Shown in pieces: positions 29,543-40,578 of a DNA stretch of 64,000 nucleotides. Under the pieces are notes generated by a model that saw nothing but the letters and a program-made list of their open reading frames with translations, had not been told where the DNA came from and did no database searches. Position numbers and translations under genes: made by a program. Position 1 is the first letter of the stretch. Each line of letters opens with the position of its first letter. The DNA is from Staphylococcus xylosus (GTDB lineage: Bacteria > Bacillota > Bacilli > Staphylococcales > Staphylococcaceae), in NCBI RefSeq assembly GCF_002732165.1, contig NZ_MRZO01000001.1, forward strand, positions 124,001 through 188,000. Reading direction: 5' to 3'.

Positions 29543-30775
29543 ATGACTTTGAGAGACGACGCTTTAGAAATGCATAGAAAAAATCAAGGAAAATTACAAG
29601 TTTCACCAAAAGTAAAAGTTACGAATAAAGAAGAATTGAGCTTAGCTTATTCTCCAGGTGTAGCGGAACCATGTAAAGAAATTCATGAAGATAAACGTAA
29701 GGTTTTTGAATATACAATGAAAGGTAATACAGTAGCAGTTGTTACTGATGGTACAGCAGTTTTAGGTTTAGGTGATATTGGGCCTGAAGCGAGTATACCT
29801 GTAATGGAAGGTAAAGCTGTACTCTTTAAGAGTTTCTCTGGAATTGATGGTGTACCAATTGCATTAGATACAACGGATACAGATGAAATTGTTAATACAG
29901 TAAAGTTACTAGAACCTAATTATGGTGGAATAAACTTAGAAGATATTTCTGCACCACGTTGTTTTGAAATCGAGGAACGTTTGAAAAAAGAAACGAAAAT
30001 TCCGGTTTTTCATGATGATCAACACGGTACAGCTATTGTTACGGTTGCAGGTATGATTAACGCATTAAGAATTGTAGACAAAGATCTATCTGATATTAAA
30101 GTAGTATTAAATGGCGCTGGCGCAGCAGGTATAGCTATCGTAAAATTACTTTATTCTTATGGTGTGAGAGATATGATTATGTGTGATTCAAGAGGAGCGA
30201 TTTATGAAGATCGTTCATTTGGAATGAATGATACAAAATCTTACGTTGCAAAATGGACAAACAGAGATAAAATTGATGGTAGTTTAAGTGATGTAATTAA
30301 AGATGCCGACGTATTCATTGGTGTCTCAGTAGCAGATTTATTAACAAAAGAAATGGTGGAATCCATGGCTGATGATCCAATTATTTTTGCTATGGCAAAC
30401 CCAAATCCAGAAATCAATCCAGATGTTGCAAAAGAAGCTGGCGCTAAGGTAATTGGTACAGGTCGTTCAGATTATCCTAACCAAATTAATAATGTGTTGG
30501 CATTCCCAGGGATTTTCAGAGGCGCTTTAGATGTAGAAGCTACACATATCAATGAATCAATGAAACAAGCCGCAGTTGAAGCAATAGCAGATTTAATTAA
30601 GTCAGACGAATTAAATCCGGACTATTGTATCCCAGGTCCTTTTGATAAACGTGTAGCACCTTCAGTAGCTAGAGAGGTTGCGAAGGCTGCAATGGAATCA
30701 GGTGTTGCTAGAATAGACGTTAATCCTGAAGATGTATATGACAAAACAATGAAATTAACAGACTTAGATAAATAA
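29543..30775 (+). CDS. Malate dehydrogenase (decarboxylating), malic enzyme
   Basis: It converts malate to pyruvate and CO2 with NAD(P), supplying pyruvate and reducing power. The 410-aa protein is the short bacterial form. SLAYSPGVAEPCKEI near 34, GLGDIGPEASIPVMEGKA with the catalytic Lys near 90, and the Asp metal ligands of FHDDQHGTAIV near 160 are intact; the dinucleotide motif is LNGAGAAGIAIV near 193. AAAGGGG lies about 10 nt before the ATG. accDA follow 80 bp later, a plausible supply link from malic enzyme to fatty-acid synthesis. Confidence 0.95.
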   Translation: MTLRDDALEMHRKNQGKLQVSPKVKVTNKEELSLAYSPGVAEPCKEIHEDKRKVFEYTMKGNTVAVVTDGTAVLGLGDIGPEASIPVMEGKAVLFKSFSGIDGVPIALDTTDTDEIVNTVKLLEPNYGGINLEDISAPRCFEIEERLKKETKIPVFHDDQHGTAIVTVAGMINALRIVDKDLSDIKVVLNGAGAAGIAIVKLLYSYGVRDMIMCDSRGAIYEDRSFGMNDTKSYVAKWTNRDKIDGSLSDVIKDADVFIGVSVADLLTKEMVESMADDPIIFAMANPNPEINPDVAKEAGAKVIGTGRSDYPNQINNVLAFPGIFRGALDVEATHINESMKQAAVEAIADLIKSDELNPDYCIPGPFDKRVAPSVAREVAKAAMESGVARIDVNPEDVYDKTMKLTDLDK

Positions 30776-30853
30776 TATTCATTAACGCTGATCACAAATA
30801 TTATTTAAGAATAGTATTGAACTAAGATCGCGATGGTTAAGTGGAGGTTTACA

Positions 30854-31720
30854 ATGTTTAAAGATTTTTTCAATAGAAGCAGTAAAAAGAAAAAGTACGT
30901 AACTGTATCTGATTCGAAACAAAGTGATGTACCAGCAGGGATTATGACAAAATGTCCTAAGTGTAAAAAAATTATGTATACTAAAGAATTAGCAGAAAAC
31001 TTAAATGTTTGTTTTAATTGCGATCATCATATTGCTTTAACGGCGCATAAACGCATTGAAGCTATTTCAGATGAAGGTACGTTTACTGAGTTTGATAGAG
31101 GAATGACCTCAGCTAATCCATTAGATTTTCCGAGTTATGAAGAGAAAATTCATAAAGATCAGCAAAAAACTGGTTTGAATGAAGCTGTCGTTACAGGGAC
31201 AGCACAGTTGGATGGCATTACATATGGCGTCGCTGTAATGGATGCTCGGTTCAGAATGGGGAGTATGGGATCAGTACTAGGTGAGAAAATTTGCAGAATT
31301 ATTGAACACTGCATCGAAAATCGATTACCATTTATTTTGTTCTCAGCAAGTGGCGGTGCAAGAATGCAAGAAGGTATTATTTCGTTAATGCAAATGGGGA
31401 AAACAAGCGTATCGTTAAAGAGACATTCTGAAGCTGGTTTGTTATATATTTCTTATATTACGAATCCAACAACAGGTGGAGTCTCTGCAAGTTTTGCTTC
31501 TGTTGGTGATATCAATATTAGTGAACCTAAGGCATTGATAGGCTTCGCAGGTAGACGTGTCATTGAACAGACAATTAATGAGAAATTACCTGATGACTTC
31601 CAAACATCTGAGTTTTTATTAGAGCATGGACAATTAGATAAAGTTGTTCATAGAAAAGAAATGAGAACGACACTCTCTAATATTCTAAAAATGCACCAAG
31701 AGGTGAAAATAAATGCTTGA
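30854..31720 (+). CDS. accD: Acetyl-CoA carboxylase carboxyltransferase beta subunit
   Basis: One half of the carboxyltransferase that makes malonyl-CoA. The 288-aa protein has the N-terminal four-Cys zinc ribbon (TKCPKCKK and VCFNCDHH, residues about 34-56) and the crotonase-type core with [11 protein letters not shown] near 158 and [14 protein letters not shown] near 190. ATG at 30854 is chosen, 6-7 nt after GGAGG. It overlaps accA by 8 bp. Confidence 0.97.
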   Translation: MFKDFFNRSSKKKKYVTVSDSKQSDVPAGIMTKCPKCKKIMYTKELAENLNVCFNCDHHIALTAHKRIEAISDEGTFTEFDRGMTSANPLDFPSYEEKIHKDQQKTGLNEAVVTGTAQLDGITYGVAVMDARFRMGSMGSVLGEKICRIIEHCIENRLPFILFSASGGARMQEGIISLMQMGKTSVSLKRHSEAGLLYISYITNPTTGGVSASFASVGDINISEPKALIGFAGRRVIEQTINEKLPDDFQTSEFLLEHGQLDKVVHRKEMRTTLSNILKMHQEVKINA

Positions 31721-32657
31721 TTTTGAAAAGCCACTTTTTGAAATAAAAAATAAAATAGAATCCTTAAAGGAATCTCAAGAGAAAAATGATGTGGATCTCC
31801 AAGAGGAAATAGAAATGCTTGAAACATCTTTAGATAGAGAAACTGAAAAAGTATATACGAACCTTAAACCATGGGATCGTGTACAATTAGCGCGTTTACA
31901 AGAGCGCCCAACATCATTAGACTATATTCCATATATCTTTGATTCATTTATTGAATTACATGGAGATAGAAATTATAGAGATGATCCAGCAATGATTGGT
32001 GGCATAGGTTATTTAAATGGGCAACCTGTTACTGTTGTAGGACAACAACGAGGTAAAGATACAAAAGATAATATTTATCGTAATTTTGGTATGGCGCATC
32101 CAGAAGGTTATCGTAAAGCGCTCAGATTAATGAAACAAGCTGAAAAATTTAATAGACCGATTATTACTTTTATCGATACTAAGGGTGCTTATCCAGGTAA
32201 AGCGGCAGAAGAGCGTGGCCAAAGTGAATCTATTGCACGTAATTTAGTGGAAATGGCTGCATTAACTGTACCTGTTATTTCAATTGTTATTGGAGAAGGT
32301 GGTAGTGGAGGTGCACTAGGATTAGGTATTACAAATCGAATATTAATGCTTGAAAATAGTACATATTCTGTAATCTCGCCAGAAGGTGCGTCAGCACTAT
32401 TGTGGAAAGATAGTAACCTCGCAAAAATTGCAGCTGAAACGATGAAAATCACTGCAGAAGATTTACATGAATTGAAGATTGCAGACGAGGTAGTCAAAGA
32501 GCCCTTAGGCGGAGCACATCAAGATGTTGAAATGCAAGCTAAAAATATTAAACGTACTTTTGAGACACATTTAAAAGAATTAAGTTCTTTCAGTAAAGAA
32601 CAACTAGTTGAAGATCGTTATCAAAAATTCAGAACGATAGGTTCTTATAATGAATAA
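31713..32657 (+). CDS. accA: Acetyl-CoA carboxylase carboxyltransferase alpha subunit
   Basis: Partner of AccD in the carboxyltransferase. The 314-aa protein has the N-terminal helical segment, then [19 protein letters not shown] near 50, and the oxyanion-hole glycines of [13 protein letters not shown] near 195. The start lies inside the end of accD (8-bp overlap), so equal amounts of the two subunits can be made by coupled translation. A terminator follows at 32668-32705. Confidence 0.97.
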   Translation: MLDFEKPLFEIKNKIESLKESQEKNDVDLQEEIEMLETSLDRETEKVYTNLKPWDRVQLARLQERPTSLDYIPYIFDSFIELHGDRNYRDDPAMIGGIGYLNGQPVTVVGQQRGKDTKDNIYRNFGMAHPEGYRKALRLMKQAEKFNRPIITFIDTKGAYPGKAAEERGQSESIARNLVEMAALTVPVISIVIGEGGSGGALGLGITNRILMLENSTYSVISPEGASALLWKDSNLAKIAAETMKITAEDLHELKIADEVVKEPLGGAHQDVEMQAKNIKRTFETHLKELSSFSKEQLVEDRYQKFRTIGSYNE

Positions 32658-32667
32658 ATTAGCTAAC

Positions 32668-32705
32668 AAAAAGAAGTTCTAATAATCTAGAACTTCTTTT
32701 TGTTT
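32668..32705 (+). terminator. accDA terminator
   Basis: AAAAGAAGTTCTA pairs perfectly with TAGAACTTCTTTT over an 8-nt centre, followed by more T residues. Confidence 0.88.
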
Positions 32706-32795
32706 ATTTAAAATAATAACAAGTTAATTTGTTTAATTATTTTAAATAAAAGGTATTAAATAAAAGGTCTAAATTTCTATTTATAAGTAAGTTAA

Positions 32796-32839
32796 AGGAA
32801 ACGCTTTCTAAAAGATTCGTTGGATTAAAAACGTTTACA
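32796..32839. promoter_or_regulatory. Two tandem cre-like sites before pfkA
   Basis: AGGAAACGCTTTCT (32796-32809) matches 12 of 14 and TAAAAACGTTTACA (32826-32839) 13 of 14 positions of the cre consensus TGWAARCGYTWWCW. Their starts are exactly 30 bp apart, about three helical turns. Both lie 89-132 bp before the pfkA start and are likely CcpA targets; the direction of control is not known. The second overlaps a possible -35 (TTTACA). Confidence 0.6.
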
Positions 32840-32894
32840 TTAGTGGCAAAGCCTTATTTTAATGGCACCAGCCTAAATTTTATGGTATTTTTAG

Positions 32895-33896
<1,002 letters not shown>

Positions 33897-33916
33897 AATA
33901 CTGGGAGGAAATAATA

Positions 33917-35677
33917 ATGAGAAAAACTAAAATTGTTTGTACAATTGGACCTGCGTCTGAATCAGAAGAAATGCTTGAGAAATTAATTAAAGCTGGAATG
34001 AATGTGGCGCGATTAAACTTCTCTCATGGTGACCATGCAGAACATAAAGCGAGAATCGATACAATCCGCGAAGTTTCTAAGAGATTAGGGAAAACAGTTG
34101 GTATTCTACTAGATACGAAAGGTCCTGAAATCCGTACTCACAACATGAAAAATGGTGTGATTGAACTTGAAAAAGGCAATGAAGTAATCGTTAGTATGAC
34201 TGAAGTAGAAGGTACTTCAGACAAATTCTCAGTAACTTATGATAACCTTATCAATGACGTAGACGAAGGTTCTTATATCCTTCTAGACGATGGTTTAATC
34301 GAATTACAAGTTAAATCAATTGATAAAGCTAATGGCGAAGTTCTATGTGATATTTTAAACACAGGAGAATTAAAAAATAAAAAAGGTGTTAACTTACCAG
34401 GAGTGAAAGTTAGTTTACCAGGTATCACTGATAAAGATGCTGAAGATATTGAATTCGGTATCAGTGAAGGCGTAGACTTTATCGCTGCAAGTTTCGTACG
34501 TCGTCCAAGCGATGTATTAGATATTCGCAAACTATTAGAAGCACAAAAAAATACAAACATAAGCATTATTCCTAAAATTGAAAACCAAGAAGGTATTGAT
34601 AATATCAAAGAAATTCTTGAAGTTTCTGATGGTTTAATGGTTGCTCGTGGCGATATGGGTGTTGAAATTCCGCCAGAATCAGTACCAATGGTACAAAAAG
34701 ACTTAATTAGACAATGTAATAAATTAGGTAAACCTGTAATTACAGCAACACAAATGTTAGATTCTATGCAACGTAATCCACGTGCTACACGTGCGGAAGC
34801 TAGTGACGTTGCCAACGCAATTTATGATGGTACAGATGCTGTTATGCTTTCTGGTGAAACAGCAGCAGGACAATATCCTGAAGAAGCAGTTAAAACAATG
34901 CGTAATATCGCAGTTTCAGCAGAAGCTGCTCAAGATTATAAAAAACTATTATCTGACCGTACTAAATTAGTTGAAACTTCATTAGTTAATGCTATTGGTG
35001 TATCAGTTGCGCATACTGCTTTAAACTTAAATGTTAAAGCAATTGTTGCTGCTACAGAAAGTGGTTCAACTGCACGTACAATTTCTAAATACCGTCCACA
35101 ATCAGATATTATTGCCGTGACACCTAGTGCAGAAACTGCACGTCAATGTGCATTAGTTTGGGGTATTCATCCAGTAGTTAAAGAAGGACGTAAGACAACT
35201 GATGCATTATTAAATAATGCGGTAGCAACTGCAGTTGAAACTGAAAGAGTTCAAAACGGTGATTTAATTATTATCACTGCTGGCGTACCTACAGGTGAAA
35301 AAGGTACTACAAACATGATGAAATTACACCTTGTTGGGGATGAACTTGCTAAAGGTCAAGGCGTTGGAAGAAACTCAGTTGTTGGACAAACATTAGTTGT
35401 AAACGACGCTAGTGAATTAAAAGGTAAGGATCTATCAGAATCAATTATCGTTACAACTTCTGTAGATGAAACGCTTGTGCCATACATTGAGAATGCAATT
35501 GGTCTTATCACTGAAGAAAATGGTATTACATCACCAAGCGCTATCATTGGATTAGAAAAAGGAATTCCTACAATTGTTGGTGTTGAAAATGCTACTTCAA
35601 AAATCCAAAATGACGTTTTAATTACTGTAGATGCTAACCAAGGAAAAATCTTCGAAGGTTATGCAAACGTACTATAA
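33917..35677 (+). CDS. pyk: Pyruvate kinase
   Basis: The last ATP-yielding step of glycolysis. At 586 aa it is about 110 residues longer than the E. coli enzyme: after the A/B/C domains (IVCTIGPAS near 5, [12 protein letters not shown] with the catalytic Lys near 220, [12 protein letters not shown] near 241) comes an extra C-terminal domain (about 475-586) with similarity to the phosphohistidine domain of PEP synthase, typical of Bacillales. GGGAGG precedes the ATG. The terminator is at 35757-35795. Confidence 0.98.
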   Translation: MRKTKIVCTIGPASESEEMLEKLIKAGMNVARLNFSHGDHAEHKARIDTIREVSKRLGKTVGILLDTKGPEIRTHNMKNGVIELEKGNEVIVSMTEVEGTSDKFSVTYDNLINDVDEGSYILLDDGLIELQVKSIDKANGEVLCDILNTGELKNKKGVNLPGVKVSLPGITDKDAEDIEFGISEGVDFIAASFVRRPSDVLDIRKLLEAQKNTNISIIPKIENQEGIDNIKEILEVSDGLMVARGDMGVEIPPESVPMVQKDLIRQCNKLGKPVITATQMLDSMQRNPRATRAEASDVANAIYDGTDAVMLSGETAAGQYPEEAVKTMRNIAVSAEAAQDYKKLLSDRTKLVETSLVNAIGVSVAHTALNLNVKAIVAATESGSTARTISKYRPQSDIIAVTPSAETARQCALVWGIHPVVKEGRKTTDALLNNAVATAVETERVQNGDLIIITAGVPTGEKGTTNMMKLHLVGDELAKGQGVGRNSVVGQTLVVNDASELKGKDLSESIIVTTSVDETLVPYIENAIGLITEENGITSPSAIIGLEKGIPTIVGVENATSKIQNDVLITVDANQGKIFEGYANVL

Positions 35678-35756
35678 TCTAAACAAATTTCGATTAACAG
35701 CTTAAATTAAGCTTTATAATAACTAGGGATAAATTCGCCTAAGTATATATAAATAA

Positions 35757-35795
35757 AAGACGAAGTCTATAATTAAAATGACTTCGTCTTTTATT
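35757..35795 (+). terminator. pfkA-pyk terminator
   Basis: AAAGACGAAGTC pairs with GACTTCGTCTTT over a 13-nt loop, followed by a short T-run. Confidence 0.85.
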
Positions 35796-35811
35796 GCTAA
35801 GTATGAAACAT

Positions 35812-35850
35812 AAAAAACCGTTATCTCAATTGAGGTAACGGTTTTTTATG
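35812..35850. terminator. Second, bidirectional terminator between pyk and aapA
   Basis: AAAAAACCGTTA pairs with TAACGGTTTTTT around a small CTCAATTGAG centre, with A-run and T-run at the sides. It probably ends the convergent permease transcript. Confidence 0.85.
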
Positions 35851-35876
35851 ATTTATCTGTTATTACTGATTATGGG

Positions 35877-37238
35877 TTATTGTTGCTTGCGTGACACTTG
35901 CTTATATCTTAGATACATAAGCGTTAATAAGATAAACCAAATTGGAGTTAAAAATACTGCTATTCTTGTATCAGTGTTTACAAATAACAAACAAAAAACT
36001 AATAAGAAGAAAGCTAAAATAACATATCCCATATATTTTCCGCCGGGCAATTTAAATGTTGCTTTTTTATGTAGTTCAGGATTTCTACGATGATAGTTAA
36101 TATAAGCTACAGTGATTAAGCCCCAAACAACGATAAATAATACAGTTGAAACTGTTGTGATGTATGTGAAAACAAGTGTTGCATTTGGAATAATATAGTT
36201 TAACAACGCCGCAATCATAAGCAATGCACACGATACAAATATTGCAATATGTGGCACACCATTTTTATTCGTTTTCTCAAAGTAAGGTGGAGCTTGATTT
36301 TGTGTTGAAAGCCCAAATAACATACGACTATTTGAGAATATACCACTATTACAAGAAGAAGCCGCAGCTGTTAATACTACAAAATTTATGATTCCTGCTG
36401 CAAAAGGTATACCAATGAGTGCAAACAATCTCACAAACGGGCTTTCCTCAGGATTAATTTGATTCCATGGAATGATAGACATAATAACAGCTAATGCACC
36501 TACATAGAATACTAAAATACGAATAGGAACACTATTAACAGCCTTAGGTAATGTCTTTGAAGGATCTTTCGTTTCTCCAGCTGTTACTCCTATAAGTTCA
36601 ATACCTACAAACGAGAATAACGCCATTTGGAAAGACATTACGAAGCCGCTCATACCTTTAGGGAATATGCCATTGTTATATAGGTTGGTTAATGATGCAT
36701 GACCAAATTGTGTGTCATAAGCCATAATAATCATAATTGCACCAACTATAATTAAAGCGATAATTGTAAATATTTTAATAAGTGCAAACCAAAACTCTAA
36801 CTCACCAAATAGTTTAGCACTTAATAAATTGAGTGACATTAATACAAGTACACAAAATAATGCACTTATCCAGTTTGGTATGTTAGGAAACCAAAAACTA
36901 ACATACTTTGCAACAGCAGTTACTTCTGCCATACCTGTTATGATCCAACAGAACCAATAAGTCCATCCTGTTACAAAACCTGCAAATGGGCCAATATAAT
37001 GATTGGTGACATCTGCAAATGATTTGAAATTCGTGTTTGTTACTAATATTTCTCCCAATCCACGCATAAACATAAAAAGCATAAAACCAATTATGATATA
37101 TGTAAGTAAAATAGAGGGGCCAGTTAACGCGATAGTTTGACCTGCTCCTAAAAATAGTCCTGTACCAATTGCTCCCCCGATTGCAATTAGCTGGATGTGA
37201 CGATTACTTAGTTCTCTTTGTAATTCATGATTAGCCAT
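35877..37238 (-). CDS. aapA: APC-family amino acid permease (D-serine/D-alanine/glycine type)
   Basis: A 453-aa transporter with about 12 membrane segments. The start MANHELQRELSNRHIQLIAIGGAIGTGLFLGAG carries the TM1 GxGTG substrate-binding turn; AEVTAVAKYVSFW, FSFVGIELIGVTAGETKDP and SSCNSGIFSNSRMLF match the CycA/AapA group. It should import small neutral amino acids with protons; the exact substrate is inferred. AGGAG stands about 8 nt before the ATG. A 353-bp gap separates it from the divergent citZ. Confidence 0.9.
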   Translation of the reverse strand: MANHELQRELSNRHIQLIAIGGAIGTGLFLGAGQTIALTGPSILLTYIIIGFMLFMFMRGLGEILVTNTNFKSFADVTNHYIGPFAGFVTGWTYWFCWIITGMAEVTAVAKYVSFWFPNIPNWISALFCVLVLMSLNLLSAKLFGELEFWFALIKIFTIIALIIVGAIMIIMAYDTQFGHASLTNLYNNGIFPKGMSGFVMSFQMALFSFVGIELIGVTAGETKDPSKTLPKAVNSVPIRILVFYVGALAVIMSIIPWNQINPEESPFVRLFALIGIPFAAGIINFVVLTAAASSCNSGIFSNSRMLFGLSTQNQAPPYFEKTNKNGVPHIAIFVSCALLMIAALLNYIIPNATLVFTYITTVSTVLFIVVWGLITVAYINYHRRNPELHKKATFKLPGGKYMGYVILAFFLLVFCLLFVNTDTRIAVFLTPIWFILLTLMYLRYKQVSRKQQ

Positions 37239-37514
37239 AAAATTATACTCCTTTATTTAGTTAATTATTATTATGCTATGCAATATAAAATAAAACAACT
37301 ATTTTTTTAAACAGAGTCTATAGCGTTTAGTATAATAATACATTAATTATTTGTTATTAATCATGATAACCAATTAAAATGCTATAAAAATTGAAGTGAG
37401 ACACTTTCCATATTAAAATGAATTTATAACAATGCAAGAGATAGAAGCGTGTTAAAGGGCATATTAATAAATAAGTATTTCATATTGATTTGGTAAGAAA
37501 ATATACTCAAAATA

Positions 37515-37543
37515 TTCACAAAAGAGTCAATATTGGATATAAT
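37515..37543 (+). promoter_or_regulatory. citZ promoter
   Basis: TTCACA, 17-nt spacer, TATAAT; the transcript would start near 37550, about 42 nt before the citZ ATG. Confidence 0.7.
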
Positions 37544-37549
37544 GAGTTG

Positions 37550-37563
37550 TGAAAGCCATTTCA
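37550..37563. promoter_or_regulatory. Weak cre-like site at the citZ transcription start
   Basis: TGAAAGCCATTTCA is a palindrome-like element matching 12 of 14 positions of the cre consensus but with the central CG changed. citZ is under carbon catabolite control in Bacillus, and this position at +1 would block transcription. Confidence 0.4.
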
Positions 37564-37591
37564 TAATGAAATAGAAAAGGGGAATTTATAT

Positions 37592-38710
37592 ATGGCAGAG
37601 TTACAGAAAGGTTTAGAAGGGGTAATTGCATCTGAAACAAAAGTAAGTTCTATTATCGATAGCCAATTAACTTATGCTGGTTATGATATTGATGACTTAG
37701 CACAGAATGCTGAATTTGAAGAAATTATCTTCTTATTATGGCATTATAGATTGCCGAATGAGGATGAATTAAAAAACCTAAAACAAAAGCTTTTTGAATA
37801 TATGACTTTAAATCCTAGAGTGTATAACCACTTTAAAGAATACGCGACAGGCAATGTTCATCCAATGACAGCTTTAAGAACTTCAGTTTCATACATTGCT
37901 CACTTTGACGAGCATGCTGAAGACGAAGATGAAAGCCAAACACTGGATCGTGCTATACGTATTCAAGCCAAAATTGCTTCATTAGTTACGGCTTATGCAC
38001 GTGTTAGAGAAGGAAAAGAAATTATTAAACCAAGTAGTGATTTAAACTATGCAGGTAACTTCTTGTATATGTTAAGAGGAGAACTACCTTCTGAAATCGA
38101 AATTGAAGCATTTAATAAAGCACTTGTATTACATGCAGATCATGAATTAAATGCATCAACGTTTACAGCTAGATGTGCAGTATCCTCATTATCCGATATG
38201 TATTCAGGTATCGTAGCAGCTGTTGGTTCATTAAAAGGACCGCTTCACGGTGGTGCAAATGAACGTGTAATGAGCATGTTATCTGAAGTGAAATCTATTG
38301 ATGAAGTCGATGCATATATTGATAACAAAATTAAAAACAAAGAAAAAATTATGGGCTTTGGACATCGTGTATACAAAGATGGTGACCCAAGAGCTAAATA
38401 CTTAAAAGAGATGAGCAGAAAAATTACTTCTGAAACAGGCCAAAGTCAATTATTTGATATTTCAGTGAAAATTGCAGATAAAATGAAAGCTGAAAAAGGA
38501 TTAATTGCAAATGTCGATTTCTTTAGTGCCACTGTATATCATAGTATGAATATTGAGCATGATTTATTCACTCCAATATTTGCAGTGAGTAGAACATCTG
38601 GTTGGATTGCACACATCTTAGAACAATATAGAGATAACAGAATTATGCGTCCAAGAGCTCAATATATTGGTGAAACAAACAGAACTTATGAACCAATCGA
38701 GAAAAGATAA
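37592..38710 (+). CDS. citZ: Citrate synthase
   Basis: Entry step of the TCA cycle. The 372-aa protein is the short Gram-positive type. The catalytic His residues are in GPLHGGANERVM near 220 and MGFGHRVYKDGDPRA near 258, and the Asp is in VDFFSATVYHSM near 310. AAAGGGG lies about 8 nt before the ATG. icd follows 113 bp later and has its own promoter, so the two can be read together or apart. Confidence 0.97.
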   Translation: MAELQKGLEGVIASETKVSSIIDSQLTYAGYDIDDLAQNAEFEEIIFLLWHYRLPNEDELKNLKQKLFEYMTLNPRVYNHFKEYATGNVHPMTALRTSVSYIAHFDEHAEDEDESQTLDRAIRIQAKIASLVTAYARVREGKEIIKPSSDLNYAGNFLYMLRGELPSEIEIEAFNKALVLHADHELNASTFTARCAVSSLSDMYSGIVAAVGSLKGPLHGGANERVMSMLSEVKSIDEVDAYIDNKIKNKEKIMGFGHRVYKDGDPRAKYLKEMSRKITSETGQSQLFDISVKIADKMKAEKGLIANVDFFSATVYHSMNIEHDLFTPIFAVSRTSGWIAHILEQYRDNRIMRPRAQYIGETNRTYEPIEKR

Positions 38711-38745
38711 TTAAATAATTAAATAATTAATTTAATTTATGAAAA

Positions 38746-38773
38746 TTGAAAATATTTTTGATTCGTGTATGAT
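38746..38773 (+). promoter_or_regulatory. icd promoter
   Basis: TTGAAA, 16-nt spacer, TATGAT in the citZ-icd gap, about 45 nt before the icd start. Confidence 0.65.
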
Positions 38774-38823
38774 AGTGGTTAGTACAACTAAAATAGAACT
38801 CAAAATGACGGAGGTTTTTTTAC

Positions 38824-40089
38824 ATGGCAGGAGAAAAAGTAGTTAAAACAAATGAAGGTTTAACAGTACCAAATAATCCAATCATTCCATTTATAATCGG
38901 CGACGGTATCGGTCCTGATATCTGGAATGCAGCAAGTCGCGTAATTGACGCTGCAGTTGAACAAGCTTATAACGGTGAAAAGAAAATCGAATGGAAAGAA
39001 GTATTAGCTGGACAAAAAGCTTATGATGAAACTGGCGAATGGTTACCTAAAGCAACACTTGAAACAATTGAAGAATATTTAATTGCAATTAAAGGTCCAT
39101 TAACTACACCAATTGGTGGCGGTATTCGTTCGCTAAATGTTGCATTACGTCAGGAATTGGATTTATTCACTTGCTTACGTCCAGTGCGTTGGTTCCAAGG
39201 GGTACCTTCACCTGTAAAACGTCCTGAAGATACAGATATGGTAATTTTCCGTGAAAATACTGAAGATATCTATGCTGGTATTGAATTTAAAGAAGGCACT
39301 CCAGAAGCGAAAAAATTAATTGACTTCTTACAAGACGAAATGGGTGCTAAAAATATTAGATTCCCAGAAACATCAGGTATTGGTGTGAAACCAGTTTCTA
39401 AAGAAGGTACTGAGCGTTTAGTTCGCGCTTCTATTCAATATGCTATAGATAATAATCGTAAATCATTAACTTTAGTACATAAAGGTAATATTATGAAATT
39501 TACTGAAGGTGCTTTCAAACAATGGGGTTATGATTTAGCACATAATGAATTTGGAGACAAAGTATTTACATGGCAACAATATGATGAAATTGTTGAAAAA
39601 GAAGGTAAAGACGCTGCAAATGCTGCGCAAGATAAAGCTGAACAAGAAGGGAAAATTATTGTAAAAGATTCAATTGCTGATATCTTCTTACAACAAATTT
39701 TAACACGTCCAGCTGATCACGATGTAGTAGCTACTATGAACTTAAATGGTGACTATGTATCAGATGCATTAGCTGCACAAGTTGGTGGAATTGGTATTGC
39801 TCCTGGTGCCAATATCAACTATGAAACTGGACATGCCATTTTCGAAGCTACACATGGTACTGCGCCTAAATATGCTGGATTAAACAAAGTGAATCCATCT
39901 TCTGAATTATTAAGTGCTGTATTAATGTTAGAACATCTTGGTTGGCAAGAAGCTGCTGATAAGATTACAAGTTCAATCGAAAAAACGATTGCTTCTAAAG
40001 TTGTAACTTATGACTTCGCACGTTTAATGGATGGCGCAAAAGAAGTTTCTACTTCTGACTTCGCAGATGAATTAATTAAAAACCTATAA
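38824..40089 (+). CDS. icd: NADP-dependent isocitrate dehydrogenase
   Basis: It oxidises isocitrate to 2-oxoglutarate. The 421-aa protein resembles the E. coli and Bacillus dimeric type. The substrate loop [18 protein letters not shown] near 97-114 holds the serine equivalent to the one phosphorylated in E. coli; the metal ligands are in [17 protein letters not shown] near 305; the coenzyme site [11 protein letters not shown] near 340 has the Lys and Tyr pattern of NADP use. GGAGG precedes the ATG. A G-U-rich terminator follows at 40136-40180. Confidence 0.97.
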   Translation: MAGEKVVKTNEGLTVPNNPIIPFIIGDGIGPDIWNAASRVIDAAVEQAYNGEKKIEWKEVLAGQKAYDETGEWLPKATLETIEEYLIAIKGPLTTPIGGGIRSLNVALRQELDLFTCLRPVRWFQGVPSPVKRPEDTDMVIFRENTEDIYAGIEFKEGTPEAKKLIDFLQDEMGAKNIRFPETSGIGVKPVSKEGTERLVRASIQYAIDNNRKSLTLVHKGNIMKFTEGAFKQWGYDLAHNEFGDKVFTWQQYDEIVEKEGKDAANAAQDKAEQEGKIIVKDSIADIFLQQILTRPADHDVVATMNLNGDYVSDALAAQVGGIGIAPGANINYETGHAIFEATHGTAPKYAGLNKVNPSSELLSAVLMLEHLGWQEAADKITSSIEKTIASKVVTYDFARLMDGAKEVSTSDFADELIKNL

Positions 40090-40135
40090 TTATATATAAT
40101 CAAAGGTAATTTACCTTGAATTAAAATCAACAGAT

Positions 40136-40180
40136 AAGTCTGGGACATGATTAAATGTCTCGGGCTTTTCTTTTTTTATA
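40136..40180 (+). terminator. citZ-icd terminator
   Basis: AAGTCTGGGACAT pairs with ATGTCTCGGGCTT through 13 pairs, several of them G-U, followed by a long T-rich tract. Confidence 0.8.
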
Positions 40181-40578
40181 GTTATCCAAGATATAACAAA
40201 TAAAATTTTAAAATGCTTTTATGTTTAAATTAAAAAAATAAAGGACTAGAGCGAGTATAAATAAAATCTTTGATTTAATGTAAAAGTGTAATTTTTTCAT
40301 GATGTTAGTTTACTCTTACTTGACTATCATAGAATAAATGTTCATATTATGAATTTAATGTTAAGATTTTATTAATAAAGGGTAATGAAAATGGTATAAT
40401 AATTCAAATAAATTTGTTGGATTCTTTGTAGGGACTAATGTTACAAAAATCGCATATATATAGGTGTAGTTAGGAATTAAACCCATTGTAAAGATTATGT
40501 TAAAAAGTTTTAAACTATGTTATTTTTATTAAAATATAAGTTATAATTAATTTGTAAACACAATTATGGAGGTATACT
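40181..40578. other. Non-coding gap before phoP with two candidate promoters
   Basis: No gene is visible. TTAATA, 17 nt, TATAAT at 40372-40400 would give a leader of about 170 nt. A second TATAAT at 40543-40548 with a poor -35 (TTATTT at 40521-40526) would give a leader of about 24 nt. phoP could thus have two starts, or the first could drive a small RNA. Confidence 0.45.

Larger units (their letters stand above)
37239..37591. other. Intergenic region between aapA and citZ
   Basis: No gene is visible in these 353 bp. The right end holds the citZ promoter (37515-37543) and a cre-like site. The left end must hold the aapA promoter, but it could not be picked with confidence from several AT-rich candidates. 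Confidence 0.6.

Noticed and set aside
34273-34815. A 180-codon minus-strand frame inside pyk
   Set aside because: It is a shadow of pyruvate kinase; the composition is that of antisense coding DNA and it matches no family.
35848-36093. An 81-codon plus-strand frame at the end of aapA
   Set aside because: It begins inside a terminator and is antisense to the last membrane segments of the permease.
38709-38742. Run of TTAAATAA-like repeats behind citZ, considered as a tandem repeat array
   Set aside because: It is about 30 bp of low-complexity A/T next to the icd promoter and too short and irregular to be a repeat element.
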